DNA from: Blautia sp.
GTDB taxonomy: Bacteria; Bacillota; Clostridia; Lachnospirales; Lachnospiraceae
Reading direction: 5' to 3'
DNA length: 64,000 nt
Assembly (NCBI GenBank): GCA_029257805.1
Contig: JARIAR010000057.1
Coordinates: forward strand, 1 to 64,000
In this document: one piece after another, positions 45,548 to 56,886 of the stretch
How the letters are laid out: the number at the start of each line of letters is the position of its first letter
Numbering within the stretch: the stretch's first letter is position 1
Notes under the pieces: generated by a model
What the model was told of the DNA's origin: nothing
The model's database searches: none
What the model saw: the letters and a program-made list of their open reading frames with translations, nothing else
Made by a program: the position numbers and the translations under genes

Positions 45548-47077
45548 TTATTTCTCAGGCCTGGTATTCAAAAAATTTTCTGTATAATCACTGAGAATCT
45601 TTTTCAGTTTTTCTTCTGTATCTGTTTCTAATTTTCCTGTGGAACGAATTTCCTGCATTACAGAAACGCCTTGTGCATCTGTATCAAGGAACGTATAAAG
45701 TCCAGACTCATACGCTTTTACATCTTCAACGGCAACACTGGAAAGAACTCCCCTGGTTGCTGCATACAGGATTGCTACCTGCTTTTCAACCGGAACAGGA
45801 GCATTCTGATTCTGTTTTAAGATCTCCACAATACGTTCTCCCTGTTCCAGACGGGATTTCGTATCCGCATCCAAATCAGAACCAAACTGGGCAAAACTCT
45901 GTAACTCCCTGTACTGGGAATAAATCAGTTTTAATGTGCCGGCAACTTTTTTCATTGCTTTAATCTGTGCATTACCACCAACTCGGGATACAGAAATACC
46001 CGGATTTACAGCCGGCATAACTCCAGAATGGAACAATTCTGTTTCCAGGAAAATCTGTCCGTCAGTAATGGAAATAACATTTGTAGGAATATAAGCGGAT
46101 ACGTCTCCCGCCTGTGTTTCAATAATAGGAAGCGCTGTCATAGAGCCACCGCCATGTTCATCATCCAGTTTTGCAGCACGCTCCAGAAGTCTTGAATGAA
46201 GATAAAAAACATCTCCCGGATATGCCTCACGTCCCGGCGGACGACGGATCAAAAGGGAAAGTGCACGATATGCAACTGCATGTTTACTTAGATCATCATA
46301 CACAATAAGCACATGTTTTCCCTTATTCATAAAATATTCACCCATGGCACAGCCTGAGTATGGTGCAATGTATTGGAGCGGACTGGCTTCTGATGCAGTT
46401 GCCGCCACTACCATTGTATAATCCATAGCGCCATTTTTTGTTAATGTCTCTACAAGGGTAGCAACTGTGGAACGTTTCTGTCCAATTGCTACATAAATAC
46501 AAATAACATCTTTTCCCTTCTGGTTGATTATGGTATCCACAGCCAGTGCAGTTTTTCCTGTCTGGCGATCTCCGATAATCAGCTCTCTCTGTCCCCTTCC
46601 AATGGGAACCATAGAATCTATTGCTTTAATTCCGGTTTGAAGAGGCTCTGAAACAGAACGTCTTTCACAGATTCCCGGCGCCGGGCTTTCAATAGCCCGA
46701 TATTCTTCTGTTACAATAGGACCTGCTCCGTCAATTGGCTGTCCTAAGGCATTCACTACGCGGCCGATCATTGCATCGCCAACCGGAACAGAAACAACTT
46801 TTCCGGTACGCTTTACAGTCTGACCTTCTCCGATATTTTCATCGGAACCAAATAATACGATGGATACACTGTTTTCTTCCAGATTCTGGGCCATACCGAA
46901 GCTGCCGTCTTCGAATTCCAGAAGCTCTCCTGCCATACAGTTTACAAGACCGCTGGCTCTGGCGATTCCATCACCTACCATTAAAATGGTACCTGTCTCA
47001 TTCTGCTGAATGGCATTATCGTAATATTTGATCTGGCTGCGGATGACTTTGGATATTTCTTCAGGTTTTAATTGCAT
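45548..47077 (-). CDS. atpA: F1 ATP synthase alpha subunit
   Basis: This 509-residue non-catalytic nucleotide-binding subunit has GDRQTGKT (about 170-177) and the family signature region ([14 protein letters not shown]). I start at MQLKPEEIS (ATG 47077) because the typical AtpA N-terminus begins here; the ORF track start at 47101 has no RBS and runs into atpH. Confidence 0.96.
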   Translation of the reverse strand: MQLKPEEISKVIRSQIKYYDNAIQQNETGTILMVGDGIARASGLVNCMAGELLEFEDGSFGMAQNLEENSVSIVLFGSDENIGEGQTVKRTGKVVSVPVGDAMIGRVVNALGQPIDGAGPIVTEEYRAIESPAPGICERRSVSEPLQTGIKAIDSMVPIGRGQRELIIGDRQTGKTALAVDTIINQKGKDVICIYVAIGQKRSTVATLVETLTKNGAMDYTMVVAATASEASPLQYIAPYSGCAMGEYFMNKGKHVLIVYDDLSKHAVAYRALSLLIRRPPGREAYPGDVFYLHSRLLERAAKLDDEHGGGSMTALPIIETQAGDVSAYIPTNVISITDGQIFLETELFHSGVMPAVNPGISVSRVGGNAQIKAMKKVAGTLKLIYSQYRELQSFAQFGSDLDADTKSRLEQGERIVEILKQNQNAPVPVEKQVAILYAATRGVLSSVAVEDVKAYESGLYTFLDTDAQGVSVMQEIRSTGKLETDTEEKLKKILSDYTENFLNTRPEK

Positions 47078-47093
47078 GTTTCCATTCCATCCT

Positions 47094-47633
47094 TTAAACA
47101 ATTATTTCATTCAGTTTTTTGGAAAGACCATCCAGACGGCTCTGTACGGTTCCGTCAATCAGCTTTCCTTCTAATTCCACACGCAGACCTGCCAGTACGG
47201 ACGGATCTGTTTTCTGAATAAGAGAAATCTCTTTTCCACTTACTTTTCCCAGCTTTTCTTTCAGCTTTTCCATCTGCTCATGGCTTAATGGAACTGCACT
47301 GGTTACTACCGCTTCCGCAATATTATGATCTGCATGATAACGCCGTGTAAATTCTTCACAACATCCTGCAAATTCCTGCAGAATATTTTTTTCACACAAC
47401 AATTTTAAAAAATTCACCAGATAACGCTCTGCCTGTTCTCCAAACGCTGCTTCAATCAGACCGATCCGCTCCTCTTTTGGAATGGATGGCTCTCTGAGAA
47501 GCTTTACATATTCCGGCATTTCCCGAAATATTCCCCGTATTTCTTTCATTTGCGTAAAAATGGTCCCTGTGAGCTGTTCTTCTGCGGCAAGTTCATATAA
47601 ACTGCCGCCATACAATCTGGCAGTTTGTGTCAT
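47094..47633 (-). CDS. atpH: F1 ATP synthase delta subunit
   Basis: This 179-residue stator subunit has an N-terminal helical bundle and the C-terminal [22 protein letters not shown] (in part) family signature. Its start overlaps atpF by 4 nt. Confidence 0.93.
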   Translation of the reverse strand: MTQTARLYGGSLYELAAEEQLTGTIFTQMKEIRGIFREMPEYVKLLREPSIPKEERIGLIEAAFGEQAERYLVNFLKLLCEKNILQEFAGCCEEFTRRYHADHNIAEAVVTSAVPLSHEQMEKLKEKLGKVSGKEISLIQKTDPSVLAGLRVELEGKLIDGTVQSRLDGLSKKLNEIIV

Positions 47634-48133
47634 GATGCCTCACCTACATTCGTAATAAACTCATCAATCAGTTTCGCATGATCTTCTTCATTAATTTCGC
47701 GTTCGATTACTTTACCGGCAATCTCCATTGCCATACCGCCAATTTCGTCTTTGATCTCATTGACAGCTTTCCGTTTTTCCTGTGCAATATCTGCTTCGGC
47801 CTTTTCCTTCATGGCAGATGCCTGCTGTGACGCTTCTTTCAGCATTTCCTCACTTTGGATCGCTGCTGTTTTCTGAGCAGTTGTAAGAATTTCATTTGCC
47901 TTATTCTTAGCGTCCTGCATATTTTTCTCATATTCTTCTTTCATTGCCTGTGCCTCATTTTTGGCTTTTGTTGCATCCTGAATTTCCGCATCTGCCTTAG
48001 CCTTGCGTTTTTCCAGTATCTCATTAATCGGCTTAAAAAGAAAACGTTTGATCAAATACATCTGCAGAAAAAGGTTTAAAATCGTTGCAATAAAATTCCA
48101 CGGCACAATCGTTACTAAATCCTGTACCTGCAT
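47630..48133 (-). CDS. atpF: F0 ATP synthase b subunit
   Basis: This 167-residue protein has one N-terminal membrane helix (PWNFIATILNLFLQMYLIKRF in part), and the rest is a long charged coiled coil (Ala/Lys/Glu rich), the peripheral stalk. Confidence 0.94.
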   Translation of the reverse strand: MQVQDLVTIVPWNFIATILNLFLQMYLIKRFLFKPINEILEKRKAKADAEIQDATKAKNEAQAMKEEYEKNMQDAKNKANEILTTAQKTAAIQSEEMLKEASQQASAMKEKAEADIAQEKRKAVNEIKDEIGGMAMEIAGKVIEREINEEDHAKLIDEFITNVGEAS

Positions 48134-48165
48134 TCATGTAACCTCCTGTTTTTACAAATTCTCTT

Positions 48166-49249
<1,084 letters not shown>

Positions 49250-49296
49250 ATTTTTCCACCTCCCATCCTACCAAATTTACTTTTTCCTTTATTTTA

Positions 49297-49707
49297 TCAA
49301 CTCTTTTTTCCAAGAATTCCCATAATTTTAATTCCTGTTCCCGGAAAAAGAAGCGGCAAGGCTCCAGCTACAAACTGAAAACAGGGAAGCACGATTGCCG
49401 CAATTACCCAAAGCATCTGCAGCATCATTCTCTGAGAGTAGCTTGCTTTCATTTTCATTCTCGCTGTGTCTTCATCTTCTGCTGCAACTACCTTCTGAAC
49501 GGCAATGCCCATCAGAAGAAAATTCAGCACTGCAACAAATCCACCGCCAATACCTCCCAGTATCACTGTATAATCAAAAGGAATCTTCTCTGGCATCACC
49601 ATATGAAGAATTCCAAACACCACCCACATTCCTGCAATACCTGCTGCTGTGATCACAGCCACTTTTTTTGTTTCTTTTTTTACAGTTGGTTGAATATCAC
49701 GAAACAT
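49297..49707 (-). CDS. atpI: ATP synthase I-like membrane protein
   Basis: This 136-residue protein has four hydrophobic segments and sits directly before atpB, the standard atpI place. AtpI assists c-ring assembly or cation supply. The family is poorly conserved; the call rests on position, length and topology. Confidence 0.75.
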   Translation of the reverse strand: MFRDIQPTVKKETKKVAVITAAGIAGMWVVFGILHMVMPEKIPFDYTVILGGIGGGFVAVLNFLLMGIAVQKVVAAEDEDTARMKMKASYSQRMMLQMLWVIAAIVLPCFQFVAGALPLLFPGTGIKIMGILGKKS

Positions 49708-49747
49708 ATTCTCTATTATTCTTCCTTTCTATCTCGTTTTATCCTTC

Positions 49748-50017
49748 TTACACATGCCGGTTAAAAAACACTTTCTGTTTTTCCTTGGTTTCTCGTTTCT
49801 TCTCCTGTTTAACAATATGACAATACAATTTATATGCCACAGTTGCAGAACCACCCATTCCAAAGAAAAAACCCGGAATATAAATCCAGATCCCCACACT
49901 GACATGGGTATTCAGCCACCAGCACACTGCCAGACACATTAAAAGAGGAGTAATAAAAGAAAGCCCAAACTGTGTCAGTATCGAAATGTTTTTCCAAATT
50001 TCTATTCCTTGTTTCAT
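49748..50017 (-). CDS. AtpZ/AtpI-family small membrane protein
   Basis: This 89-residue protein has two hydrophobic helices with the AtpZ-like pattern (GLSFITPLLMCLAVCWWL; IPGFFFGMGGSATVAYKL) and a basic C-terminus. It heads the atp operon. AtpZ proteins are membrane partners of AtpI and are implicated in Mg2+/Ca2+ supply or assembly. AAGGAGAG precedes the ATG. Confidence 0.8.
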   Translation of the reverse strand: MKQGIEIWKNISILTQFGLSFITPLLMCLAVCWWLNTHVSVGIWIYIPGFFFGMGGSATVAYKLYCHIVKQEKKRETKEKQKVFFNRHV

Positions 50018-50079
50018 ACATCTCTCCTTCTTTCACAAAACAGGCTTTGTGCTTCTCATTTATATATTTATATGGATAA

Positions 50080-50108
50080 ATATTAACATATTGCCGGAAT
50101 AATTACAA
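50080..50108 (-). promoter_or_regulatory. probable promoter of the atp operon
   Basis: On the minus strand TTGTAA, 17 bp, TAATAT, 63 bp upstream of the first ATG. Confidence 0.5.
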
Positions 50109-50225
50109 CATGAACCCTTTATCAGCACATATATATTGCCATACATTTCATTTTAACATGCTTTGCTTTTTCTGTCTTTATACATTTCTGCCAAGATGTC
50201 TAAATATTAATAAACTCGATTATAT

Positions 50226-50260
50226 AAAAAGACTGTGCACTTTTCTGCACAGTCTCTTTC
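50226..50260 (-). terminator. terminator of the sugar-binding protein gene
   Basis: AGACTGTGCA-gaaaag-TGCACAGTCT followed by TTTTTATAT on the minus strand. It also separates this gene from the atp operon. Confidence 0.88.
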
Positions 50261-50268
50261 GTAAATTC

Positions 50269-51351
50269 TCAATATATGTATCTTACAAGCTGTGGATCCT
50301 CGATATTTGTATTATCAATCCACTGCGGCGCAAGAAAAACTTCCTTTTCCACATTGCCATCTTCTTTTGTTAGAGCAAGCGCTGATAACAGTGTCTGATA
50401 GCCTATCGCATATGGATCTTGCGAAACAATACCAATCTGTCTTCCTTCTTTTACTGCTTTCTGCTGTTTTGCCGTCCCATCTGTTCCCACCATCACAACT
50501 TGAGGTTCTTTTTCTTTTTTTACTTCAAGATAGAGATCGGAAATGTCACCATTATTACAGTAAACGCCGGACAGATCCGGATATTTTTCAAACGTCGCCT
50601 TTATAGCTTCTTTCATATCCTCTACTTTGTCCTGGTATATAATTTCTGCTACTTCTATACCGTCAAATGCCTGAATCCCCTTTTGAAATCCTTCTATACG
50701 CTCCTGTATACTGGCAGTTTTTTCCTGAGCAGAAAATACAACAATCTTGCCTGTACCTTTTAACGCTTCTCCAAGCTTCTCTGCTGCCATCTCTCCTGCT
50801 TTCTGATTATCCGTACCGCGAAACGCATCCACAAGTTCTGTGTCTGCTACATTTGAATCAAATACCACTACAGGAATCCCATTTTCTTTTGCAGCCTCAA
50901 GCTGTGCCTGGCAGGAATTCATATCTCCTGCTGAAAGGCATACTACTGCCGGATTTTCAGAAATCACTGCATCCAGCGTATTAATTTGGGTTTCCACCAT
51001 ATTCTCATCATCCGGGCCTTCAAATGTCATGGTAACAGCGTCTTCCTTTGCGAATCCATGCGTCTCATTTACAGCTTTTACTGCATCTTCCATACCTTTA
51101 CGCATTTCTTCCCAAAACTGACCTTTCGTATTTTTACTTACAACCGCAACTCTTGAACCAGCTTCTATTGCAATGCTTTTATCAATTTCCGGAACAAGCG
51201 GATCCTTTATATCCTGATCTTCCGCTCCATCGTTCTGATTTTCTTCCGTCTCCACAGGAGATGCTACGATTTTTTCTGTTTTTCCGGAAACCATTCCTAC
51301 AGCTGCTACTGCTGTTAAAACAATTACGGAAGCGACTGCCGCCTTTTTCAT
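50269..51351 (-). CDS. orphan periplasmic-binding-protein-like sugar sensor/binding protein
   Basis: This 360-residue protein has an N-terminal hydrophobic segment (residues 3-22) and a Glu/Asp-rich linker. Then comes a type 1 periplasmic binding domain (RbsB/Peripla_BP_4: FDSNVADTELVDAFRGTDN; GDISDLYLEV; TDGTAKQQKAV). There is no lipobox Cys, so it is membrane-anchored by an uncleaved helix or secreted. No ABC ATPase or permease genes are near. AAGGAG precedes the ATG. Confidence 0.82.
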   Translation of the reverse strand: MKKAAVASVIVLTAVAAVGMVSGKTEKIVASPVETEENQNDGAEDQDIKDPLVPEIDKSIAIEAGSRVAVVSKNTKGQFWEEMRKGMEDAVKAVNETHGFAKEDAVTMTFEGPDDENMVETQINTLDAVISENPAVVCLSAGDMNSCQAQLEAAKENGIPVVVFDSNVADTELVDAFRGTDNQKAGEMAAEKLGEALKGTGKIVVFSAQEKTASIQERIEGFQKGIQAFDGIEVAEIIYQDKVEDMKEAIKATFEKYPDLSGVYCNNGDISDLYLEVKKEKEPQVVMVGTDGTAKQQKAVKEGRQIGIVSQDPYAIGYQTLLSALALTKEDGNVEKEVFLAPQWIDNTNIEDPQLVRYIY

Positions 51352-51478
51352 ACCTCTTCTCCTTTTCTATTTTACATAGATTTAACAGTTTTCTTCTATT
51401 TTTTTCATTATACACTTTTTCTGTTTTACGTCTATACTTTTAATACTTTTTTCACAATTAAGCTTTTATTTCCTGACT

Positions 51479-52510
51479 TTAATCCCATGTATCCCATTCT
51501 TTTCCTAATTCATATGCTGTAGAAAATGCAAGTGGTCCCAATATAACGCCTTTTCCTCCAAAAATAAGAACACCCAAATATACACATGCCAGAATCACAA
51601 GAGGTGACACTCCAAATTTTCCTCCTAGCATTTTCGCTTCCATCACTTCCCTCAAAAAACTTGTGACAAGATCAAGAAGCACACACCCCACTGCAACCGG
51701 TATTTGTCCACGAATAAGACAAACAACTGCGGCAGGATATAAAATTGTCCCTGTCCCAATTAAAGGAATTGCATCCAAAAGCCCCAGCGAAATTCCAAAA
51801 ATAAGAAAATAAGAACTATGCATCATCCAAAATCCCACCGTACAGACTGCCGCAATCACTCCCATAATCACAATCTGCGCTTTAAAATAAACAGCGGTTG
51901 TTTTTTTCAGTCGTAACAGCGCTCTGCGGATTCCCACGATCCATGAATAATCACGGATTTTTTTACGAATGTTTTCCATATCGCTAATAATAAAAATAGA
52001 AGAAATATACATAACCACAAATCCTGAAAAGCAAAGAATCACTTTTTTTGCCATACCCACGATTTTCCCTATATTTTCTATATTAATAAAAGAAAAAATG
52101 CTTTTCGTAATGTTTTTGAGATATTTTAAAAAATATTTTTTATATTCCTTCCCCTCAATCCCTGTTAGTTTTTCCAAAGTCCTACAGCATTTATCAGCCG
52201 CACTTTCTCCTTCATATAAAAAACACGGAACATTTGCCGCAGCTGTCTGCATCTGCCGGAATATCTCTGTGATCCCCCAATACAAAAACAAACCAATGGC
52301 TGCCAGAAACATTGTGATCAATACAGCTCCTGAAATTCCTTTTTTTATTTTTGTCCTTTTTTCTATTTTAACAGATATCGGATAAAACCAACCGGCTAAA
52401 AGAGCGGCAGCCAAAAAAGGGACGATAGCCGGTAAAAAAAAGCGATAGCTTATATACACACCTGCCACAATCCCTGCAATTGTCAATTTCCTTCTCCATT
52501 CTACGTTCAT
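51479..52510 (-). CDS. AI-2E family permease (YtvI-like)
   Basis: This 343-residue polytopic membrane protein has the AI-2E/PurR-type architecture: N-terminal helix pair, central soluble segment, then five C-terminal helices with PLIGTGTILYPAAVVCLIRG and PLVILACVYLGVLIFGGKGVILGPL (in part). Its size and pattern are closest to the sporulation integral membrane protein YtvI. Substrate unknown. Confidence 0.82.
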   Translation of the reverse strand: MNVEWRRKLTIAGIVAGVYISYRFFLPAIVPFLAAALLAGWFYPISVKIEKRTKIKKGISGAVLITMFLAAIGLFLYWGITEIFRQMQTAAANVPCFLYEGESAADKCCRTLEKLTGIEGKEYKKYFLKYLKNITKSIFSFINIENIGKIVGMAKKVILCFSGFVVMYISSIFIISDMENIRKKIRDYSWIVGIRRALLRLKKTTAVYFKAQIVIMGVIAAVCTVGFWMMHSSYFLIFGISLGLLDAIPLIGTGTILYPAAVVCLIRGQIPVAVGCVLLDLVTSFLREVMEAKMLGGKFGVSPLVILACVYLGVLIFGGKGVILGPLAFSTAYELGKEWDTWD

Positions 52511-52574
52511 AATAGATCACCATACTTTTCTATTTTTTCTTAGTATGATGATTTTATTAGAAATTATTCCCTGG

Positions 52575-53267
52575 TCATTCCCTGTAAAATTCTGCAAATG
52601 CACTTCCTTTTGGACGCACCTCAAAACACATCTCGTTTTCTGATACAGGATGTGTAAAAGTCAGCGAAGCGGAACAAAGTCCTATTGTTCCTTCATTACT
52701 TTTTTCCTGGTTATATTTTCGATCTCCAAGAAGCGGAATCCCCTCGTGTGCCATTTGAACGCGAATTTGATGATGTCGTCCCGTATCCAGTTGAATCCGT
52801 AACAAATATTTTTCTTCTCCTGTCTCACAGGTTTGCTTATCTACAACTTTATACGAAAGACGAGCTTTTTTCCCTCCCGGAGTGCCCGCTTTTACAACAT
52901 AAGAAGTATTTGTCCTGCCATCTTTTTTCAGATAGTCCTCCAGTATATTTTCTGTTTTTTTTGGTTTTTGCTTTGTAACAGCAAGATATTCCTTTTTCAT
53001 TTTTCCATTGCTGATCTGAAGGCTTAATGCTCTTGATGCTTTAGAGGTTTTAGCGAATACAAGAACGCCTTCTACCGGTTGATCCAGACGGTGGATAACT
53101 CCAAGATACGGCAGTTTATCCGGCTGCTGAAGTGACAAATATGTTTTTAACATACTCTCCAGATCTAATGTTCCAATTCTGGCATTTTGCACAGCAAGAC
53201 CGGCCGGTTTATGACACACCAGAATATCTCTATCTTCAAATATAATCAAATCCTCTATTTTCCACAT
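52575..53267 (-). CDS. RluA-family pseudouridine synthase
   Basis: This 230-residue protein has the RluA catalytic motif HRLDQPVEGVLVFAK (catalytic Asp, about residue 65), where the usual Arg/Asp-Thr-Ser-Gly is replaced by Gln-Pro-Val-Glu-Gly, plus the C-terminal GRxHQIRVQMAHEG. It modifies U in rRNA or tRNA; no S4 domain is present. ATG 53267 has AAGGAGAG at 8 nt, which is trapped in a hairpin. Position modified is unknown. Confidence 0.9.
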   Translation of the reverse strand: MWKIEDLIIFEDRDILVCHKPAGLAVQNARIGTLDLESMLKTYLSLQQPDKLPYLGVIHRLDQPVEGVLVFAKTSKASRALSLQISNGKMKKEYLAVTKQKPKKTENILEDYLKKDGRTNTSYVVKAGTPGGKKARLSYKVVDKQTCETGEEKYLLRIQLDTGRHHQIRVQMAHEGIPLLGDRKYNQEKSNEGTIGLCSASLTFTHPVSENEMCFEVRPKGSAFAEFYRE

Positions 53268-53275
53268 AAAAAAAT

Positions 53276-53293
53276 CTCTCCTTTTCAGGAGAG
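53276..53293 (-). promoter_or_regulatory. RBS-sequestering hairpin upstream of the RluA-type gene
   Basis: On the minus strand CTCTCCT-GAAA-AGGAGAG: 7 bp perfect stem closed by a GNRA-type tetraloop. The 3' arm is the gene's own Shine-Dalgarno. ATTTTTTT then ATG follow, so it could also work as a terminator. Confidence 0.75.
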
Positions 53294-53321
53294 TATACCT
53301 TATTCTTCTCTTTCTGACAAG

Positions 53322-53375
53322 GAGACGGTCACCACTTTCTTTTATCCTATAGATCTTGAAAATGATGACCGTCTC
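53322..53375 (-). repeat. 10 bp perfect inverted repeat in the RluA leader
   Basis: GAGACGGTCA and TGACCGTCTC, 34 nt apart. On the minus strand this would close a stem with a 34 nt loop, 28 nt upstream of the RBS hairpin. TCTCCTT at its 3' base is complementary to the Shine-Dalgarno AAGGAGA. Confidence 0.65.
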
Positions 53376-54391
53376 AATGTTCTTCGTTATTCAATTGTTT
53401 TTCCTCTTTATTCTTTACTGATATTTATATAACATTATGCTAAATAGTTTTTAAAGTTACTTATCGGTTTTTATTTCCGATTTTATTTGTTTACTTTTCA
53501 TCTATTCTTACATATCTTTTCTTTATTTCCTGCTCATAAACGATATGATTTTTTATCATTCGGTTTACTTAGAAAGTTTTATAGATTTTTAATTATAATT
53601 TACGTATTATAATTTTATCATAATCAAGAAATTCGAGATTGCTTTTCCTCCTTTTTGTAAACACCTTCGAACTTAACTTCTTAAATCCAAATCTGCTTAA
53701 ATACTAAATTACTTATACTTTTTATGAAAAGTATGGGAAAAGTTTCACTGCTATTTCTTTTTGTTTCTCTTTTAAAATTAAAAGATACTTCCCTAATGCA
53801 AAGCTTCAATTCATATTTTCAAATGCTGAATATGGATTTCAAAATATCCTTCTTATCTATTTTCAAAATTCTCTGGAACTCTTCTTCCAGACGAACTTCT
53901 AAGATAATGGTTATACTCTTCCGAAAAAAGTTTCTTTACACAATTTCCGAAACCTTTGTATTAGATTTGTGACAATTTTCAATATGAAGAATCGTTTCTA
54001 TAATACCTGTACGTCTGTTTATTCATAAATCTAAATTTATATTATAACTATCATTGATTCTTTCTGTACCAGGTCTTTCTTGCAGGAAACACGATTCCTG
54101 TCACTTTCATATTGATAAATGTTACACTTAACTTCCCACTGGAATCACCCGATCCTTTCTTTTTCATCCTTTTCATTTTTCATATACCATCTATATATAC
54201 TATGAATTGAATGAATATCTTTTGTGCTTTGGTTGTTTTTTCTTTTGTTGTGATTATAATAGCACCATCCCATTACTTTGTCAATACATTTTTCGACTTT
54301 TTTCATTTTTTTCTTTTATTATTTTTATTTATTTTATATATTCTATTATTTATTTATATTTTCTGAAATTTTCAGTTTTTTCCAAGAATAT
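53376..54391. other. gene-poor AT-rich region
   Basis: I see no convincing gene. Plus-strand frames of 69-82 codons lack RBSs and are rich in Phe/Ser/Leu, like reverse-frame noise. On the minus strand short frames look mildly protein-like, for example LEVRLEEEFQRILKI near 53840-53915 and GKLSVTFINMKVTGIVFP near 54080-54150; both are cut by stops and may be gene remnants. A small inverted repeat CAGGAA-ACACGA-TTCCTG is near 54086. Confidence 0.5.
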
Positions 54392-54422
54392 AAAAAGCAC
54401 TGCTACGGATCCATAGCAGTGC
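54392..54422 (-). terminator. terminator of the aconitase-family gene
   Basis: GCACTGCTA-tggatccg-TAGCAGTGC followed by TTTTTATA on the minus strand, just beyond the stop codon. An A/T tract on the other side makes it bidirectional. Confidence 0.88.
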
Positions 54423-54428
54423 CTTTTT

Positions 54429-56687
54429 TTATTTTCGATTGTAATTAATCAAACATCCTTTTAAGATGATTTCTCTTTCATCATCTGTTAATTCTCCCAA
54501 TGTTACCTCAAAGGCTTTCATAGAATCCTCTCCTACCACATACCCTGTGATCGTATCTGCCTTCTCTGCAACAGCCTTTCGAATCTCCGGGAAAAACAGA
54601 TAATCTCCATTTTTAAACGGAAGTTCTCCTGCTGGAATAAGAAATGGAAGCATTCCCCAGTTGATCAGGTTTGAGCGATATCTCTTTGTAGCATATTCGT
54701 TTGCTATATTTGCCCAGCCTCCCAGAACTTTCTGACAGGAGGCAGCCTGTTCTCTTGCCGATCCATCTCCTGGTTTCACTGCAAAAATAGTACTTCCAAT
54801 TCCAAGATTTCCCTCTCCTGTCTCTGGAAACTCTTTCCGAACAACATCCAGAACTTCCTTTAGTTCCGGCACAGCTTCTATCGGACATGTTCCTTTCTGA
54901 ATTGCCAGCTGTCCTTTCTGAATCTCTTTTGCACGTTCTACATATGCCGGATCTTTTCTGGATAATGTAAATTCTGCCAGACCAAGAGGATTCGATCTAT
55001 AGGAGGAGGTCTCACCAGATGGAATCAGCTCATCTGTTGTGGTAACAGGATCATGAATCTCAGATACAACACGCAAAATCAAATTTTCTGCAAGCTCTGC
55101 CATTTCCGGCCAGTCTTTAATATTCGGTCCAAACTGAATATCCACTGTAGGATCTGCTTTTCCTTTGCTGTTAAACACCCGGTTGTCATATATCGTTTTA
55201 TCAAAAAAGTATTTTTGATTTCTATATTCTCCTGTATACTCTTCTGCTGAAGTAAGAAAACCTTTGTTTGCTGCAGTAGCTGCAATAGATCTTGCATCCA
55301 TAAGAGCAACCGAGGAAATCTGTCCATTTTGAATTTTAGAGCCTTCTCGATTAGGGAAGTTTCTTGTAGTATGCCGAATACTAAAAGCATTGTTGGAAGG
55401 AGTATCCCCTGCTCCGAAACATGGACCGCAAAATGCTGTTTTCACTACTGCACCTGTTGCAAGAAGTTCAGCTAACACACCATTTTTTGCAAGTTCCATA
55501 TAAATAGGGGTACTTGCAGGATATACACTTAATGTAAAGGCATCTGCACCTATACTGCTGCCTTTCAGGATATCTGCTGCTGCACAGATATTTTCAAATC
55601 CACCGCCGGCACAGCCTGCAATAATTCCCTGATCCACATAAAGCTGACCATCTACGATTTTATCCTGAAGCGTAAATGGAACCTTTCCATCAAGACTTAC
55701 CTGTGCCTTTTTCTCCACATCTGCAAGAATATCCGAAAGATTTGCTTTTAATTCATCAATAGTATAGGTATTACTTGGATGGAATGGCATAGCGATCATT
55801 GGCTTGATCTCACTGAGATCAATTTCCACACATCCATCATAGTAAGCTGTATTTCCCGGTTTCAGTTCTTTATAATCTTCTTTTCGTCCATGAATTTCAT
55901 AAAATTCTTCAATCTTTTCGTCTGTCTGCCAAATAGAGGATAAACATGTGGTTTCTGTTGTCATGACATCAATGCCAATTCGAAAATCTGCACTTAAACC
56001 AGCAACACCTGGTCCCACAAATTCCATCACTTTATTTTTTACATACCCGCAGGCAAATACTTTCCCAATAATCGCAAGCGCAACGTCCTGAGGACCCACC
56101 CCCGGGCGAGGCGTACCTTTCAGATAAATAGCCACAACTTCCGGCATATTGATATCATATGTCTGAGACAGAAGCTGTTTTACCAGCTCCGGACCGCCTT
56201 CTCCCATTGCCATGGTTCCAAGTGCTCCGTAGCGTGTATGACTGTCAGATCCCAAAATCATTTTGCCGCCTGCTGCAAGCATTTCACGGGCAAACTGATG
56301 GATAACTGCCTGATGTGGCGGCACATATACCCCGCCATATTTTTTTGCACATGTCAGTCCAAACATGTGATCATCTTCATTAATGGTTCCGCCTACTGCA
56401 CATAAAGAATTATGACAGTTTGTCAGTACATACGGAACCGGGAATTTTTCAAGTCCGGATGCTCTGGCTGTCTGGATAATTCCAACAAATGTAATATCAT
56501 GAGAAGTTAGCTTATCAAATTTAATCTGGAGTTTTTCCATATTTCCAGACAGATTGTGAGATTCCAATATTCCATAAGCAATGGTATTTTTAGCAGCCTC
56601 CTCTCTGGAAACCGGTAAAGAAGCATGTGGCGCTTCTACAATATCCTGTCCGTTTATAAGATAAACGCCGGTATCATATAATTTCAT
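54429..56687 (-). CDS. aconitase-family hydratase
   Basis: This 752-residue protein has the [4Fe-4S] ligand cysteines in IAGCAGGGF and [11 protein letters not shown], substrate loop GSDSHTRYG and a C-terminal swivel domain, all in one chain. ATG 56687 follows GGAGG; the ORF track start 56795 lies upstream of the promoter's start site. It is probably aconitate hydratase or a related dehydratase. No citrate synthase or isocitrate dehydrogenase gene is adjacent. Confidence 0.85.
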   Translation of the reverse strand: MKLYDTGVYLINGQDIVEAPHASLPVSREEAAKNTIAYGILESHNLSGNMEKLQIKFDKLTSHDITFVGIIQTARASGLEKFPVPYVLTNCHNSLCAVGGTINEDDHMFGLTCAKKYGGVYVPPHQAVIHQFAREMLAAGGKMILGSDSHTRYGALGTMAMGEGGPELVKQLLSQTYDINMPEVVAIYLKGTPRPGVGPQDVALAIIGKVFACGYVKNKVMEFVGPGVAGLSADFRIGIDVMTTETTCLSSIWQTDEKIEEFYEIHGRKEDYKELKPGNTAYYDGCVEIDLSEIKPMIAMPFHPSNTYTIDELKANLSDILADVEKKAQVSLDGKVPFTLQDKIVDGQLYVDQGIIAGCAGGGFENICAAADILKGSSIGADAFTLSVYPASTPIYMELAKNGVLAELLATGAVVKTAFCGPCFGAGDTPSNNAFSIRHTTRNFPNREGSKIQNGQISSVALMDARSIAATAANKGFLTSAEEYTGEYRNQKYFFDKTIYDNRVFNSKGKADPTVDIQFGPNIKDWPEMAELAENLILRVVSEIHDPVTTTDELIPSGETSSYRSNPLGLAEFTLSRKDPAYVERAKEIQKGQLAIQKGTCPIEAVPELKEVLDVVRKEFPETGEGNLGIGSTIFAVKPGDGSAREQAASCQKVLGGWANIANEYATKRYRSNLINWGMLPFLIPAGELPFKNGDYLFFPEIRKAVAEKADTITGYVVGEDSMKAFEVTLGELTDDEREIILKGCLINYNRK

Positions 56688-56735
56688 AGTCGTATCCTCC
56701 GTATCTGCATGTTGGGTGTTTTTATGATGGACTTT

Positions 56736-56764
56736 ATTATAGTAGATTTGTGAAGAATAATCAA
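56736..56764 (-). promoter_or_regulatory. promoter of the aconitase-family gene
   Basis: On the minus strand TTGATT, 17 bp, TATAAT, 48 bp upstream of the chosen ATG. It also supports rejecting the longer ORF start. Confidence 0.8.
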
Positions 56765-56886
56765 GTTTTGCCAGTAGATACCTGAAAATTAACATCCTAA
56801 AATCTTTACTTTCTCAAGGGAATCCGCTATACTAAATAACACTTATCACTTATGTGATTTTACCGAAATTATACAGGAGGACTGCC

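Noticed and set aside
53724-53972. 82-codon plus-strand ORF in the AT-rich gap
   Set aside because: No RBS or promoter, composition rich in Phe/Ser/Leu, and no recognisable domain.
54086-54103. Small inverted repeat CAGGAA-ACACGA-TTCCTG as a terminator or operator
   Set aside because: It has only 6 bp arms, no U tract and no gene or promoter adjacent.
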